Source: Immundisolibacterales bacterium
Lineage (GTDB): Bacteria; Pseudomonadota; Gammaproteobacteria; HK1
Assembly (NCBI GenBank): GCA_026712715.1
Contig: JAPOPW010000015.1
Coordinates: 1-46,398 of the forward strand
Length of the DNA: 46,398 nucleotides
Reading direction: 5' to 3'
Below, one piece after another: positions 8,661 to 16,826 of the stretch (the first letter of the stretch is position 1; each line of letters begins with the position of its first letter). The notes under the pieces were generated by a model, which ran no database searches, was not told the DNA's origin, and worked only from the letters and a program-made list of their open reading frames with translations. Position numbers and translations under genes: made by a program.

Positions 8661-9644
8661 ATGGGCGACGGAGATCGGCGGCGGCTTCATGTCGGGGTGA
8701 CGGCATGGGACATGGGGCTCCCCGGCAGCGCGGACCAGTTCGCGCGGCAGGGGGAGCGGGCGGAATCGCTCGGTCTCGATTCGTTCTGGCTCCCGGAGTT
8801 CCATTTCGACGAAGGCGTTCCGCTCCCGCAGCCGCTCCTTCCCCTTGCGGCGGTGGCCGCGCGCACCCGGCGCCTTCGCATCGGGACGGGCTCGTACCTC
8901 CTCCCCATCCGCCATCCGGTGCAGGTCGCGGAGGAGGTGGCGGTGCTCGATCGACTATCCGAGGGCCGCGTGATACTCGGCGTCGGCCGGGGCTACCGGG
9001 CCGGCCTCTTCGATGCGTTCGAGGTGTCCGCGAAGGACAAGCGCGACCGATTCGAGCGGGCGCTCGACGCGATGGTGGCGGCGTGGGCCGGGGAGCCGGT
9101 CGGCTGGGAAGAGGAGGGTCACCCGGTGCGGCTCGTTCCCATTCCGGTCCAGAACCCCCATCCGCCCATCTGGATCGCGGCGTTCGGACCGAGGGCGCTC
9201 GAACAGGCGGGCCGGCTCGGTCTTCCCTATTTCGCCTCCCCGATCGAATCGATGGAGGCGCTCACACGGAACTTTGCCCGCTTTCGCGAAGCCTGGGCGG
9301 TGGCGGGGACGGCGGCGCCGTCCGAGGCGCCGATCATGCGGACCACGTTCATCAGCCGGGACCGGGAGCGGCTTCGCGCCGCCCGCGAGCGGCTCGCCGA
9401 GCAGGCCGCCTCGCTCGCGCGTTCCCCGGTCGCCGCGATCCGCCGCGGGGCCGGGGTGTCGCCGGACGACTGGGCGCTGGTCGGGGAGCCGGAAGAGGTT
9501 CGCGACCGGATTGAGGGTTACCGCGAGCGCTTCTCGATGACCCATCTCGTCGCCTCGCGCACGCGCCTGCCGGGTCTCGATCCGGGCGACTTCGAACGTT
9601 CCCTCGAGCACCTTGCCGATCTCCGGGAATCGCTGGACCGGTAG
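8661..9644 (+). CDS. LLM class flavin-dependent oxidoreductase (luciferase-like monooxygenase)
   Basis: A 327-residue bacterial-luciferase-like TIM barrel using reduced flavin. Typical segments are [12 protein letters not shown] near the N-terminus, [41 protein letters not shown], and the C-terminal [12 protein letters not shown]. The ATG at 8661 has AAAGGGAG about 8 nt upstream, and the homology starts there; the open frame upstream is noise. It diverges from rpe and converges on the P450 gene, only 35 nt away. Members oxidise very diverse substrates (alkanesulfonates, F420-dependent reactions, aldehydes), so no substrate is assigned. Confidence 0.92.
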   Translation: MGDGDRRRLHVGVTAWDMGLPGSADQFARQGERAESLGLDSFWLPEFHFDEGVPLPQPLLPLAAVAARTRRLRIGTGSYLLPIRHPVQVAEEVAVLDRLSEGRVILGVGRGYRAGLFDAFEVSAKDKRDRFERALDAMVAAWAGEPVGWEEEGHPVRLVPIPVQNPHPPIWIAAFGPRALEQAGRLGLPYFASPIESMEALTRNFARFREAWAVAGTAAPSEAPIMRTTFISRDRERLRAARERLAEQAASLARSPVAAIRRGAGVSPDDWALVGEPEEVRDRIEGYRERFSMTHLVASRTRLPGLDPGDFERSLEHLADLRESLDR

Positions 9645-9679
9645 AAGGCGAAACGGGCGGTCCCGGGGGGGAATCCGCG

Positions 9680-11032
9680 CTAACGGCGCTCCAGGGTGAC
9701 CGGCAGGCCGAAGCGTGGCTTCAGGGTGACCTTGGCGAGAGTCTCGACCGGGTGGCCGGGAACCACGCGGACCCGGAAGCGCTGGAGGAGCTGGGCCAGC
9801 ACGAGCTGGATCTCGAGCATCGCGAAGCCGGCCCCGATGCAGGTTCGCGGACCGGCCGCGAACGGAAGGTAGCAGTAGGAATGGCGCCCGGCGCTGCGCC
9901 CGGGCTCGAAGCGCTCCGGGTCGAAGCGCTCCGGGTCGGGCCAGAAGTCGGGGTGCCGGTGCAGGGCCCAGGGAAGGATCCCGACGTAGGCTTTCGACGG
10001 CAGCAGGAAGTCGCCGAACGCTTCCTCGTGCTCGGAGCGCCGCGAGTACCCCCACACCGGCGGGTAGAGGCGCATCGATTCCTGCACGACCTGCTTGAGA
10101 TAGGGGACCCGGGCCAGATCCGCCGCCGCGGCGGGCGCTCCGTTCAGCTCCGCCGCGAGCGCCCCGGCCAGCCGGGCCTCGACCTCGGGGTGGTTGGCGA
10201 GCAGGTACAGGGTCCAGGTGAGGGCGTTGGCGGAGGTCTCGTGTCCGGCCAGCATCAGGGTCACCACCTCGTCGCGCATCTGGGTCTCGTCCATGCCTTC
10301 GCCCGTCTCCTCGTCGCGCGCGGCGATCAGCCGGTCGAGGATGTCGCCGCCTCCCGCGCCGTCGCGGCGCCGCGCCGCGAGCATTCCGTAGACGATCGTG
10401 TCCAGGCGCCGGGTGGCGCGTTTCCACTTGAGGTTGTAGGGCGTCGGGACCCAGGAGTGGACGGTCATGATCGCCCGAAGCTCCTGCGTTCGCAGGTTCA
10501 CGACCTCGAGGATCTCCGCGACCTCGTCGGCGTGGCGATCGATGTCGCTCCCGAACAGGGTGGCCCCGACGATCCGGAACGTGAGTCGGGCCATCTCGCG
10601 GTCCATCTGGATGACCTCGTCGGCGGGCAGCGCGTCCCATCGGTCCAGCAGTGCCGAGGTGAGCGAGTTGATCGTCTCGTCGAAGCGGTTGACGCTGCGG
10701 CTTGCGAACATGGGCTGCATCAGGCGTCGCTGCTTTACCCAGTGCGGCCCGTCGTTCGATACCAGCCCGTTGCCCATCACCTGGGCGAGCACGAGGTAGT
10801 CGAAGGTGTGCTTGGAGAAGTGTTCGTGGCTTCGGGAGAGGACCTGGCGCAGGAAGTCCGGATGGTTGACGAGGTAGACGTCGATGAAGCCCCGCAAGCA
10901 AATGACGTCGCCGTGTTCCCGGAGCAGCTCGTGCATGACGAGGTGCGGCGCCGCGTACATTCGGAAGAACCGATGGAACTTCGGCAACGCGGGCGGGCGG
11001 CGCCCGCGTCGCTCGGCTGCGGTGCTCTCCAT
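9680..11032 (-). CDS. cytochrome P450
   Basis: A 450-residue soluble bacterial P450 with every hallmark intact: the I-helix oxygen-activation motif AGHETSA at 262-268, the K-helix ExxR (E318, R321), and the heme-ligand loop FAAGPRTCIG at 391-400 with Cys398. There is no N-terminal membrane anchor. The style (AGHETSAN, PFAAGPRTCIG) is like the CYP4/CYP102-type fatty-acid or terpenoid hydroxylases rather than the camphor type, but the substrate is unknown. The ATG at 11032 has GGAAGA upstream. The gene begins 31 nt after the acetolactate synthase gene on the same strand, so the pair is probably one transcript. No ferredoxin or reductase gene is adjacent. Confidence 0.95.
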   Translation of the reverse strand: MESTAAERRGRRPPALPKFHRFFRMYAAPHLVMHELLREHGDVICLRGFIDVYLVNHPDFLRQVLSRSHEHFSKHTFDYLVLAQVMGNGLVSNDGPHWVKQRRLMQPMFASRSVNRFDETINSLTSALLDRWDALPADEVIQMDREMARLTFRIVGATLFGSDIDRHADEVAEILEVVNLRTQELRAIMTVHSWVPTPYNLKWKRATRRLDTIVYGMLAARRRDGAGGGDILDRLIAARDEETGEGMDETQMRDEVVTLMLAGHETSANALTWTLYLLANHPEVEARLAGALAAELNGAPAAAADLARVPYLKQVVQESMRLYPPVWGYSRRSEHEEAFGDFLLPSKAYVGILPWALHRHPDFWPDPERFDPERFEPGRSAGRHSYCYLPFAAGPRTCIGAGFAMLEIQLVLAQLLQRFRVRVVPGHPVETLAKVTLKPRFGLPVTLERR

Positions 11033-11063
11033 GATTCTTCGGTCCGGTCGCCGGTTCGGGTCT

Positions 11064-12728
11064 TCAGATGCTGAAGTTGAGGTTGCCGAGGCGCGTGCTG
11101 AGCTTCACGTTCTCGACGTAGTCGACCGGCACCGCGAGGAGGGCCGGCCCCGGTTGACGGAACGCCTCGTCGAGGGCCCCGGCGAGCTGGTCCGGAGCCG
11201 TCAGGGTCTTCCCCCAGGCGCCGAACGACCGGGCCAGCAGCTCGAAGTCCGGGTTGTCGAACGAGAGCTCGGAGTGGCGGCCGTCGAACTGGTTCTGCTG
11301 TTTCCACTTGATGAGGCCGTACGCTCCGTCCACCCAGATCATGATGACGACGTTCTGCCGGTAGCGGACCAGGGTCTCGAGGTCCTGCACGTTCATGAGG
11401 AACCCGGCGTCGCCCGCGATCGCGAGGACCCGGCGGTCGGGGTGCGCGAGCTTCGCGCCCATCGCGCCGGGGAGGGCGAACCCCATCGAGCAGAACCCGT
11501 TCGAGATGAGGCAGGTGTTCGCGGTCTCGCACTGGTAGTAGCGGGCGATCCACATCTTGTGGGCGCCGACGTCGGAAAGGAGGATGTCGTCCGGGCCGAG
11601 GTGCCGCCGGACGTCCCAGAGGATCTTCTGCGGCTTCATCGGAAAGGAGTCGTCGGCCTTCTCCATCGCGAGGTCGCAGGCGATGGCGTCACGAAGCTTG
11701 CGGCGCTCCCCGATGTCGAAGAGCGGCAGGCTTCCCGAGCTGTCGAAGCGGTGGTTGAGGGCCTCGTTGATCTGCCACAGCGCGTCCGCGATGTCGGCCT
11801 GGATGTCGAGCACCACCGGGTAGTGGCTGTCGATCTCGGCCGGCTCGAAGTCGATGTGGATGATCCGGGTCGACCGATCGTGGTTCCAGAAGCTCGGCGC
11901 GTACTCGACGAGGTCGTAGCCGACGCTCACCACGAGGTCCGCCGCGTCGAGCGCGACGTTGATGTAGTCGCGGCTCTGAAGGCCCATCGTGAAGAGGCAG
12001 TGCGGGTCGGACATCGGCACCGCCCCCTTGCCCATGAACGTGTTGACGACGCCGATGCCGGCCTTGTGCGCGAGCCGCCGGAGCTGCCGGGCGGCGCGCT
12101 TTCGCACCGCCCCGTTGCCGGCCAGGATGAGCGGGCGCTTCGCCTCCGCGATGAGATCGACGGCCTGTCGGACCACCTTGTGGTCGGCGCCCGGCCGCCG
12201 GGTCCGGATCGGGGCCATCGGCGGCTCGTCGCTCTCCTGCTTGGCGACGTCCTCGGGGAGCTCGACGAGGGTCGCTCCGGGCTTCTCGGCCTCGGCCGTC
12301 TTGAACGCCTTGCGCACCACCTCCGGCACCGTGCCCGGGTCCCAGATCGTGTGCGCCCACTTGGTGATCGGCCCGAACATGGTGACCGAGTCCATGTTCT
12401 GGTGGCTCTCCTTGTGCAGCCGCCGGGTGCTGCCCTGGCCGATGATGCAAACGAGGGGCGCACGGTCCATGTTCGCGTCGGCGACGCCGGTGACGAGGTT
12501 CGTCGCCCCGGGTCCGAGGGTGCCGAGGCACACCCCCGCCTTGCCGGTCAGGCGCCCGAAGGCGTCCGCCGCGAACGCGGCCGCCTGCTCGTGGCGGCAC
12601 AGGACGAACCGGATGGAGCTGTCCATGAGGGAGATCATCACGTCGGCGTTCTCCTCGCCGGGAACGCCGAAGATGTGCGTGACACCTTCCGCCTCGAGGC
12701 AGCGCACGAAGAGGTCGGACGCCTTCAT
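11064..12728 (-). CDS. ThDP-dependent acetolactate synthase large-subunit-type enzyme
   Basis: A 554-residue thiamine-diphosphate enzyme. The catalytic Glu is E47 in RHEQAAAFAADAFGR, the N-terminal domain carries GTLGPGATNLVTG, and the C-terminal cofactor motif is GDAGFLMN at 439-446 followed by VDGAYGLIKWKQ. The usual motif begins GDG; here it reads GDA, a common conservative variant. The sequence resembles catabolic AlsS-type acetolactate synthases more than biosynthetic IlvB, and no small regulatory subunit (ilvH/ilvN) lies beside it. Other ThDP enzymes of the family (sulfopyruvate decarboxylase, carboligases) cannot be excluded. The ATG at 12728 follows a GGGAGA stretch. It is followed 31 nt later by the P450 gene. 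Confidence 0.88.
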   Translation of the reverse strand: MKASDLFVRCLEAEGVTHIFGVPGEENADVMISLMDSSIRFVLCRHEQAAAFAADAFGRLTGKAGVCLGTLGPGATNLVTGVADANMDRAPLVCIIGQGSTRRLHKESHQNMDSVTMFGPITKWAHTIWDPGTVPEVVRKAFKTAEAEKPGATLVELPEDVAKQESDEPPMAPIRTRRPGADHKVVRQAVDLIAEAKRPLILAGNGAVRKRAARQLRRLAHKAGIGVVNTFMGKGAVPMSDPHCLFTMGLQSRDYINVALDAADLVVSVGYDLVEYAPSFWNHDRSTRIIHIDFEPAEIDSHYPVVLDIQADIADALWQINEALNHRFDSSGSLPLFDIGERRKLRDAIACDLAMEKADDSFPMKPQKILWDVRRHLGPDDILLSDVGAHKMWIARYYQCETANTCLISNGFCSMGFALPGAMGAKLAHPDRRVLAIAGDAGFLMNVQDLETLVRYRQNVVIMIWVDGAYGLIKWKQQNQFDGRHSELSFDNPDFELLARSFGAWGKTLTAPDQLAGALDEAFRQPGPALLAVPVDYVENVKLSTRLGNLNFSI

Positions 12729-12777
12729 GGACGGGTCTCCCGTTCGGGCGGCGGCGCGGAGAGCATTATTCGCCGCG

Positions 12778-12816
12778 CACCGGTGGCGCGGTCAACCACC
12801 GGTCGTCCACCGGTGG
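12778..12816. repeat. cluster of CCACCGGT palindromic elements upstream of the acetolactate synthase gene
   Basis: Within 39 bp there are three copies of the self-complementary core ACCGGT in the contexts CACCGGTGG (12778), CCACCGGT (12796) and CCACCGGTGG (12807, a perfect 10-bp palindrome). They lie 50-88 bp upstream of the minus-strand start codon at 12728, a usual place for operator sites, and can also form alternative hairpins. No matching regulator gene is adjacent. The rest of the gap (12729-13012) shows no gene. Confidence 0.4.
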
Positions 12817-13012
12817 GTCACGGCCGTGTCCGGATGCGACCCCCGCGCGCGCGTCGCGCGTGGATCGGCGACCCGGTGGCGACCGTCATCGCCGTCCCTT
12901 GTCCCGCCTCGCCGGTGAGCGGGTTCACCACCGGCCCGGTCGTACCGGAGGAGGGAGGGGTGCCCCGAGCCCGCCGGCGATCGACTCGCGCGTCGCGCCG
13001 CCCACCCCGCGC

Positions 13013-13909
13013 TCAGTCGTCGAAGCCGCCTCGCGCGCCCTCCGATACCGCGTAGCGCGACTCGAGATTCTGGATCCCTTCGAGGCCCATGAGCTCGAAG
13101 AAGTCGCGGAAGCTCGCCATGTCGTTGCTGCTCGCGGTGATTCCCCCCGTCTCGCGCAGCTCGCAGAGCGCCCGGCGGATGGCCGGGATCGCGGCCGAGA
13201 GCGAGAGGCCGGGGTAGATGACGACGCCGAAGCCGAGACCCTCGATCTCGCTCGCGGGGAGCACCGGGGTCTTGCCGCTCATCGCCATGTTGTACAGGGT
13301 CGGGCGCGAGAACGTCCTCGGGATCGTCTCGACCTCTTCCATCGTCGTCGGCGCCTCCACGAAGAGCGCGTCCGCGCCGGCCTCCTCGTACGCCTTCGCG
13401 CGCTCGAGCGCGGCCTCGAACCCCTCGACCGCAATGGCGTCCGTGCGTGCAATCACGATGAAGTCGGGATCGTTCCGCGCATCGACGGCGGCGCGCACCT
13501 TCGCGCACATCTCTTCCACGGGGATGAGGGTCTTCCCCGCGAGGTGCCCGCAGCGCTTCGGCCAGTCCTGGTCCTCCATGTGCACGCCGGCGACCCCCGC
13601 GCGCTCGTAGCACTGGATGGTGCGGCGAACGTTGATGGGCCCGCCGTACCCGGTGTCCGCGTCGGCGATGAGGGGCAGGCCCGCCGCCTCCGCGATCCGG
13701 CCCGCGTTGTCGGCCATCTCGGTGACCCCGAGGAGCCCCACGTCGGGCATGCCGAGCCGGCTCGCGGTGGTGCCGGCCCCCGTCATGTAGAGCGCGTCGA
13801 ATCCCTGCTCCGCGACCAGCCGCGCGCCGACGCACTCGGCGACCCCGGGGGCGACGAGGAGCTCGGGGGCCTCGAGAAGGCGCCGAAGTCGGGCAGTCAT
13901 TCGTTCCAT
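13013..13909 (-). CDS. isocitrate lyase / PEP mutase family protein
   Basis: A 298-residue alpha/beta-barrel enzyme of the ICL/PEP mutase superfamily. Visible features are VAPGVAECVGARLVAEQGFDALYMTG, the metal site LIADADTGYGG, HMEDQDWPKRCGH with the KRCGH active-site loop found in 2-methylisocitrate lyase and its relatives, VIARTDA, and LFVEAP. Proteins with this pattern are 2-methylisocitrate lyases, oxaloacetate decarboxylases or carboxyvinyl-carboxyphosphonate mutases; no prp genes are nearby to support PrpB. The ATG at 13907-13909 is preceded by GGAGA at 8 nt; an in-frame ATG three codons later is the alternative. It is oriented with, but about 280 nt away from, the acetolactate synthase gene. 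Confidence 0.9.
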   Translation of the reverse strand: MERMTARLRRLLEAPELLVAPGVAECVGARLVAEQGFDALYMTGAGTTASRLGMPDVGLLGVTEMADNAGRIAEAAGLPLIADADTGYGGPINVRRTIQCYERAGVAGVHMEDQDWPKRCGHLAGKTLIPVEEMCAKVRAAVDARNDPDFIVIARTDAIAVEGFEAALERAKAYEEAGADALFVEAPTTMEEVETIPRTFSRPTLYNMAMSGKTPVLPASEIEGLGFGVVIYPGLSLSAAIPAIRRALCELRETGGITASSNDMASFRDFFELMGLEGIQNLESRYAVSEGARGGFDD

Positions 13910-14071
13910 GTCGGGTCTCCGGTCTGCGGGTGACGCGTGCGGTGCCCGATCATAGGTCATCCGCGGGGAACGCATCGCCGCCGGACCGGGGGCACCGCGG
14001 CCTGCCCCGGTGGTTCGGCGCGCCGGGCCGGATGCGGGGGCCGGACGGTGCCGTGCCCGGCGATGCCTTCC

Positions 14072-15514
14072 TCAGCACCCGCGTGCGGTGGCCGCCGGCC
14101 GGGTACGGAGGCGAAGCGCAAGGTAGGCGGCTTCCGCGCCATAGCCCGCGAACCAGGCCGCGAGTCCGAGCAGCGCCCCGTCGAGGTCGCTCGCGGCGAG
14201 TGCGACGGTGCCGACGAGGGCGGCCACCGCGAGACGGCCGGCCCCGGTGAGGGCGAGGCTTCCGGTGCGGCGCGCGCCGGCGAGGAATCCCCGCAGTAGG
14301 GCGGAGAAGCCCCACGCGGCGGCCATCACGAACGCGAAGCGCATGGCCGGCGCGCACGCCGCTTCGAGCTCCGCCGAAAGACCCATGAGCCTTCCCAGCA
14401 CGACGTGGCTCACCGGAGTGTCGAAGAGCCCGATCGAGATGAGGGCGAACACCGCGATCACCTGCACCGCGAAGCGCCGGAGCGCGGTCCGGTCGGCCGC
14501 GGTCCGCGCGAGGGTCTGCGCGGTGTGGAGGAGGTTGCGCATCGGGCTCATCATCAGCCCGGTGAGGCCGTGCACGACTCCGAAGGCGGCGAGCGCGAGA
14601 TCGGGATCGAGGAGGCGACCGAGGAAGATGCTGATGACGAACACCGTGCCCATTTCGGCCGAGGAGTTGAGCATGAGCGGCCAAGCGAAACGCCACAGCT
14701 CGCGGATGCGGGGCGGCGGTCCGGTGCGCGACGGGAGGGCCCGGAAGTAGCGCGCTGCGAAGCAACCCGAGACGAGCGCCTCGACCGCCATGCAGGTGAC
14801 GAGGGCGGCGGCTCCCGCCGCGGCCCCCGAGACGAACCGGGGCAGGAGGACGAGCGAGCCGCCGAGGGACGCGAGGCGCGCGAGGGTGCTCCACGAGATG
14901 AGCATGGTGCGCCGGTTGATCATGAGCACGCCGAAGGTGAAGGCGCGAGCGATGAGGAAGGGAGCGCTCAGGGAGAACACGAAGGTCGCGAGCTTCGCTT
15001 CCGCGACCACGGCCGGGCTCGCTCCGAAGAGGCCGCCGTAGAGCCAGTCCCCGGCCGGCGTGAACGCGACGGTAAGGGCGAGCGCGAGCGGCGCAGCGGT
15101 GATCAGGCAGAAGAAGCGGAGCAGCGGGAGAATCGAGCGCCGATCGCGCAGCCACGAGATGGTCACCAGGTAGGAGACCTCGGTCGCGCTCGAGCACGAG
15201 TAGTAGGCGGTGAACGCGACGTTGAAGCCCGCGAGACTCGTGGTGGCCTGCGGCAGTCGGGCGAGAAAGGCGTGGATGACCGACTTCGAGATCGCGTTGA
15301 GCTCGGTCATGAAGATGAGGGGCAGGAAGACCCGCCACGCCGCCCCGACGGTGACCGGGGCGGCGCTCGGGCGCCCCGGCCGGGAGGGGCGCGGCGATGC
15401 GGTGGACGGTGTCCGCGGGGGCGGCGGCGCGGCGCTCGCCGGGCGGAGTCTCGAAGGCGGCTCGGCTGCGTCTTCGGGCTGCGGATCCCCCTCCGGGGTG
15501 CGTTCCCCGGGCAT
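14072..15514 (-). CDS. polytopic membrane protein, MATE/MOP-superfamily-like (ankylosis-type) transporter
   Basis: A 480-residue membrane protein with ten or more hydrophobic segments after a proline/serine-rich, soluble N-terminal tail of about 55 residues. The two halves look alike, each starting with a segment of the type WRVFLPLIFMTELNAIS (near 60) and WRFAWPLMLNSSAEMG (near 275). This two-fold layout is that of MATE/flippase proteins, and the second half also recalls the animal ANKH protein. It would export an organic acid, drug or lipid-linked substrate, but nothing in the sequence chooses between these. The ATG at 15512-15514 has only a weak GGCGGG upstream. It lies 35 nt after the glutathione transferase gene on the same strand and may be cotranscribed with it. 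Confidence 0.65.
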   Translation of the reverse strand: MPGERTPEGDPQPEDAAEPPSRLRPASAAPPPPRTPSTASPRPSRPGRPSAAPVTVGAAWRVFLPLIFMTELNAISKSVIHAFLARLPQATTSLAGFNVAFTAYYSCSSATEVSYLVTISWLRDRRSILPLLRFFCLITAAPLALALTVAFTPAGDWLYGGLFGASPAVVAEAKLATFVFSLSAPFLIARAFTFGVLMINRRTMLISWSTLARLASLGGSLVLLPRFVSGAAAGAAALVTCMAVEALVSGCFAARYFRALPSRTGPPPRIRELWRFAWPLMLNSSAEMGTVFVISIFLGRLLDPDLALAAFGVVHGLTGLMMSPMRNLLHTAQTLARTAADRTALRRFAVQVIAVFALISIGLFDTPVSHVVLGRLMGLSAELEAACAPAMRFAFVMAAAWGFSALLRGFLAGARRTGSLALTGAGRLAVAALVGTVALAASDLDGALLGLAAWFAGYGAEAAYLALRLRTRPAATARGC

Positions 15515-15549
15515 CGGGCCGCCCGCCGGAAAAGCCGGAAGACCTCGCT

Positions 15550-16170
15550 CTATACGATGGGGATCATCACGTTCTTGCGAAATGCCGGGCGCTCGGTGAG
15601 GCGCTGGTACCAGGCTTCGAGGTTCGGCATCGCGGGCCGTTCATCCACCAGGTTGAACCAGCGATGCGCCTGCGGTCCGATGGGGATGTCGCCCATGGTG
15701 AGGTCGTCGCCGGCGACGAAAGGCCGGCCTTCGAGATGGCGATCGAGAATGCCCCAGACCTCGTGGCCGCGCTCGATGCCGGCATTGATCCGGTCGTGGT
15801 CGCGCTCCGCCTCCGGGGTGCGCACCAGGCCCCAGAACACGGGCAGCATCATCGGGGCGCACACGGTCTGCTGCCAGTCCATCCAGGTGTCCGCGGTGGC
15901 CCGCCTCCTGGGGTCGGCCGGACAGAGCGAACCCGTACCGTGCTTCTCGCAGAGGTAGCGGGTGATCGCGTTCGACTCCCAGAGGACGAAATCGTCCTCG
16001 ATCAGGGTCGGCACGAGGCCCATCGGGTTCATGGCGAGGTAATCGGGCTCCCGGTTGCCGCCGAACTTCCCGCCGATGTCCGCCTGCTCGTACTCGAGTC
16101 CCATCTCGTCGGCCGCCCAGAGCGGCTTCATCACGTTGCCGGACGTGCGGCGTCCGAGAATCTTGAGCAT
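15550..16170 (-). CDS. glutathione S-transferase family protein
   Basis: A 206-residue cytosolic GST. The N-terminal thioredoxin-like domain begins MLKILGRRTSGNVMK with the likely catalytic Ser10, continues with the cis-proline loop NPMGLVPTL and the glutathione-contacting ES pair in LWESNAITRYL; the all-helical C-terminal domain contains RPFVAGDDLTMGDI, the conserved N-capping box. Length is typical. The ATG at 16168-16170 is preceded by GGAG at 7 nt. A TATAAA element and a perfect palindrome lie 35-70 nt upstream, suggesting regulated expression. It is followed by the MATE-like gene, which would fit detoxification and export of a conjugate, an inference from order only. Confidence 0.93.
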   Translation of the reverse strand: MLKILGRRTSGNVMKPLWAADEMGLEYEQADIGGKFGGNREPDYLAMNPMGLVPTLIEDDFVLWESNAITRYLCEKHGTGSLCPADPRRRATADTWMDWQQTVCAPMMLPVFWGLVRTPEAERDHDRINAGIERGHEVWGILDRHLEGRPFVAGDDLTMGDIPIGPQAHRWFNLVDERPAMPNLEAWYQRLTERPAFRKNVMIPIV

Positions 16171-16222
16171 CGCGGGGCTCCTTCGGTCGGGGTCGGAAGC
16201 GGGCCTTTATACACCATCGGGC

Positions 16223-16238
16223 TTGGCGCCGGCGCCAA
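16223..16238. promoter_or_regulatory. perfect 16-bp palindrome in the GST promoter region
   Basis: TTGGCGCC followed directly by GGCGCCAA forms a perfect 16-bp palindrome 53-68 bp upstream of the GST start. A minus-strand TATAAA (plus-strand TTTATA at 16206-16211) lies 11 bp closer to the gene and could be its -10 element. This is the size and place expected for the operator of a dimeric repressor such as a TetR- or MarR-type protein; no such gene is adjacent, so the partner is unknown. Confidence 0.4.
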
Positions 16239-16587
16239 TTTACTGATTCGTATGACCAGTGCTTCCTCGAGGGCGCCGGCTCGCAGCGCGGCCGTCCTCG
16301 CCTCCATTCCCGCCCGCAAGTGCGCAGGGGAGGACCTCCCGTACCGAAGCCCGCCCGTTCGCCGAACGGCGTCCGGGCGATCGAACCGCGAGGGTCCGCC
16401 CGGGAAATCCGCGACACGAAGCTCCGGGGTTCCGGTGTCCGGGTACCCCGTCCGTCGCCAGGCGCTTGTCGTTGCCCGCACGCAAGCGGGGGGGCGGGCG
16501 TTCCGGACGCGTCCCCGCGAATGGATGGGCGAATTTCGATCCCGTCGATGTCGGTCTCGGGACGCGGAGCGGGTCGAGAACTGTGGT
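16239..16587. other. intergenic stretch without a gene
   Basis: GC-rich, with only short arginine- and proline-rich open frames that look like composition noise and lack ribosome-binding sites. I see nothing functional in it. It separates the divergently read GST gene from the AT-rich promoter island. Confidence 0.5.
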
Positions 16588-16603
16588 TTGACTTTTATTT
16601 ACC

Positions 16604-16656
16604 ACTATAACTACATGAAAAATATAGTTGGAAAAACGTGCAACAGTAGTTATAGT
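16604..16656 (+). promoter_or_regulatory. AT-rich promoter with an 11-bp inverted repeat overlapping the -10 element
   Basis: This lies inside an island of about 90 bp (16588-16680) that is only about one third G+C in otherwise very GC-rich DNA. A sigma-70-type promoter reads TTGGAA (16628-16633), 17-bp spacer, TATAGT (16651-16656). An 11-bp perfect inverted repeat, ACTATAACTAC at 16604-16614 and GTAGTTATAGT at 16646-16656, brackets the -35 element and covers the -10, which is how a repressor site would be placed. A further TATAGTT lies at 16623-16629. It would drive the secreted repeat-protein gene at 16827 with a leader of about 160 nt. Confidence 0.6.
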
Positions 16657-16826
16657 TATTATATGGTTCATTCTCCATGTGACTGTCAGGGAATTGGTGC
16701 TTACTGCGAGTGACCGTGGCTGGCGGTGGCGCGTGGACCCTCAAGGAACGCGCCGTCATTGCGGCGGCTGAGGACGCCGAGGGCATGACGGCCGACCAGG
16801 TTGGAACGACAAACAAGGAGACCCGA

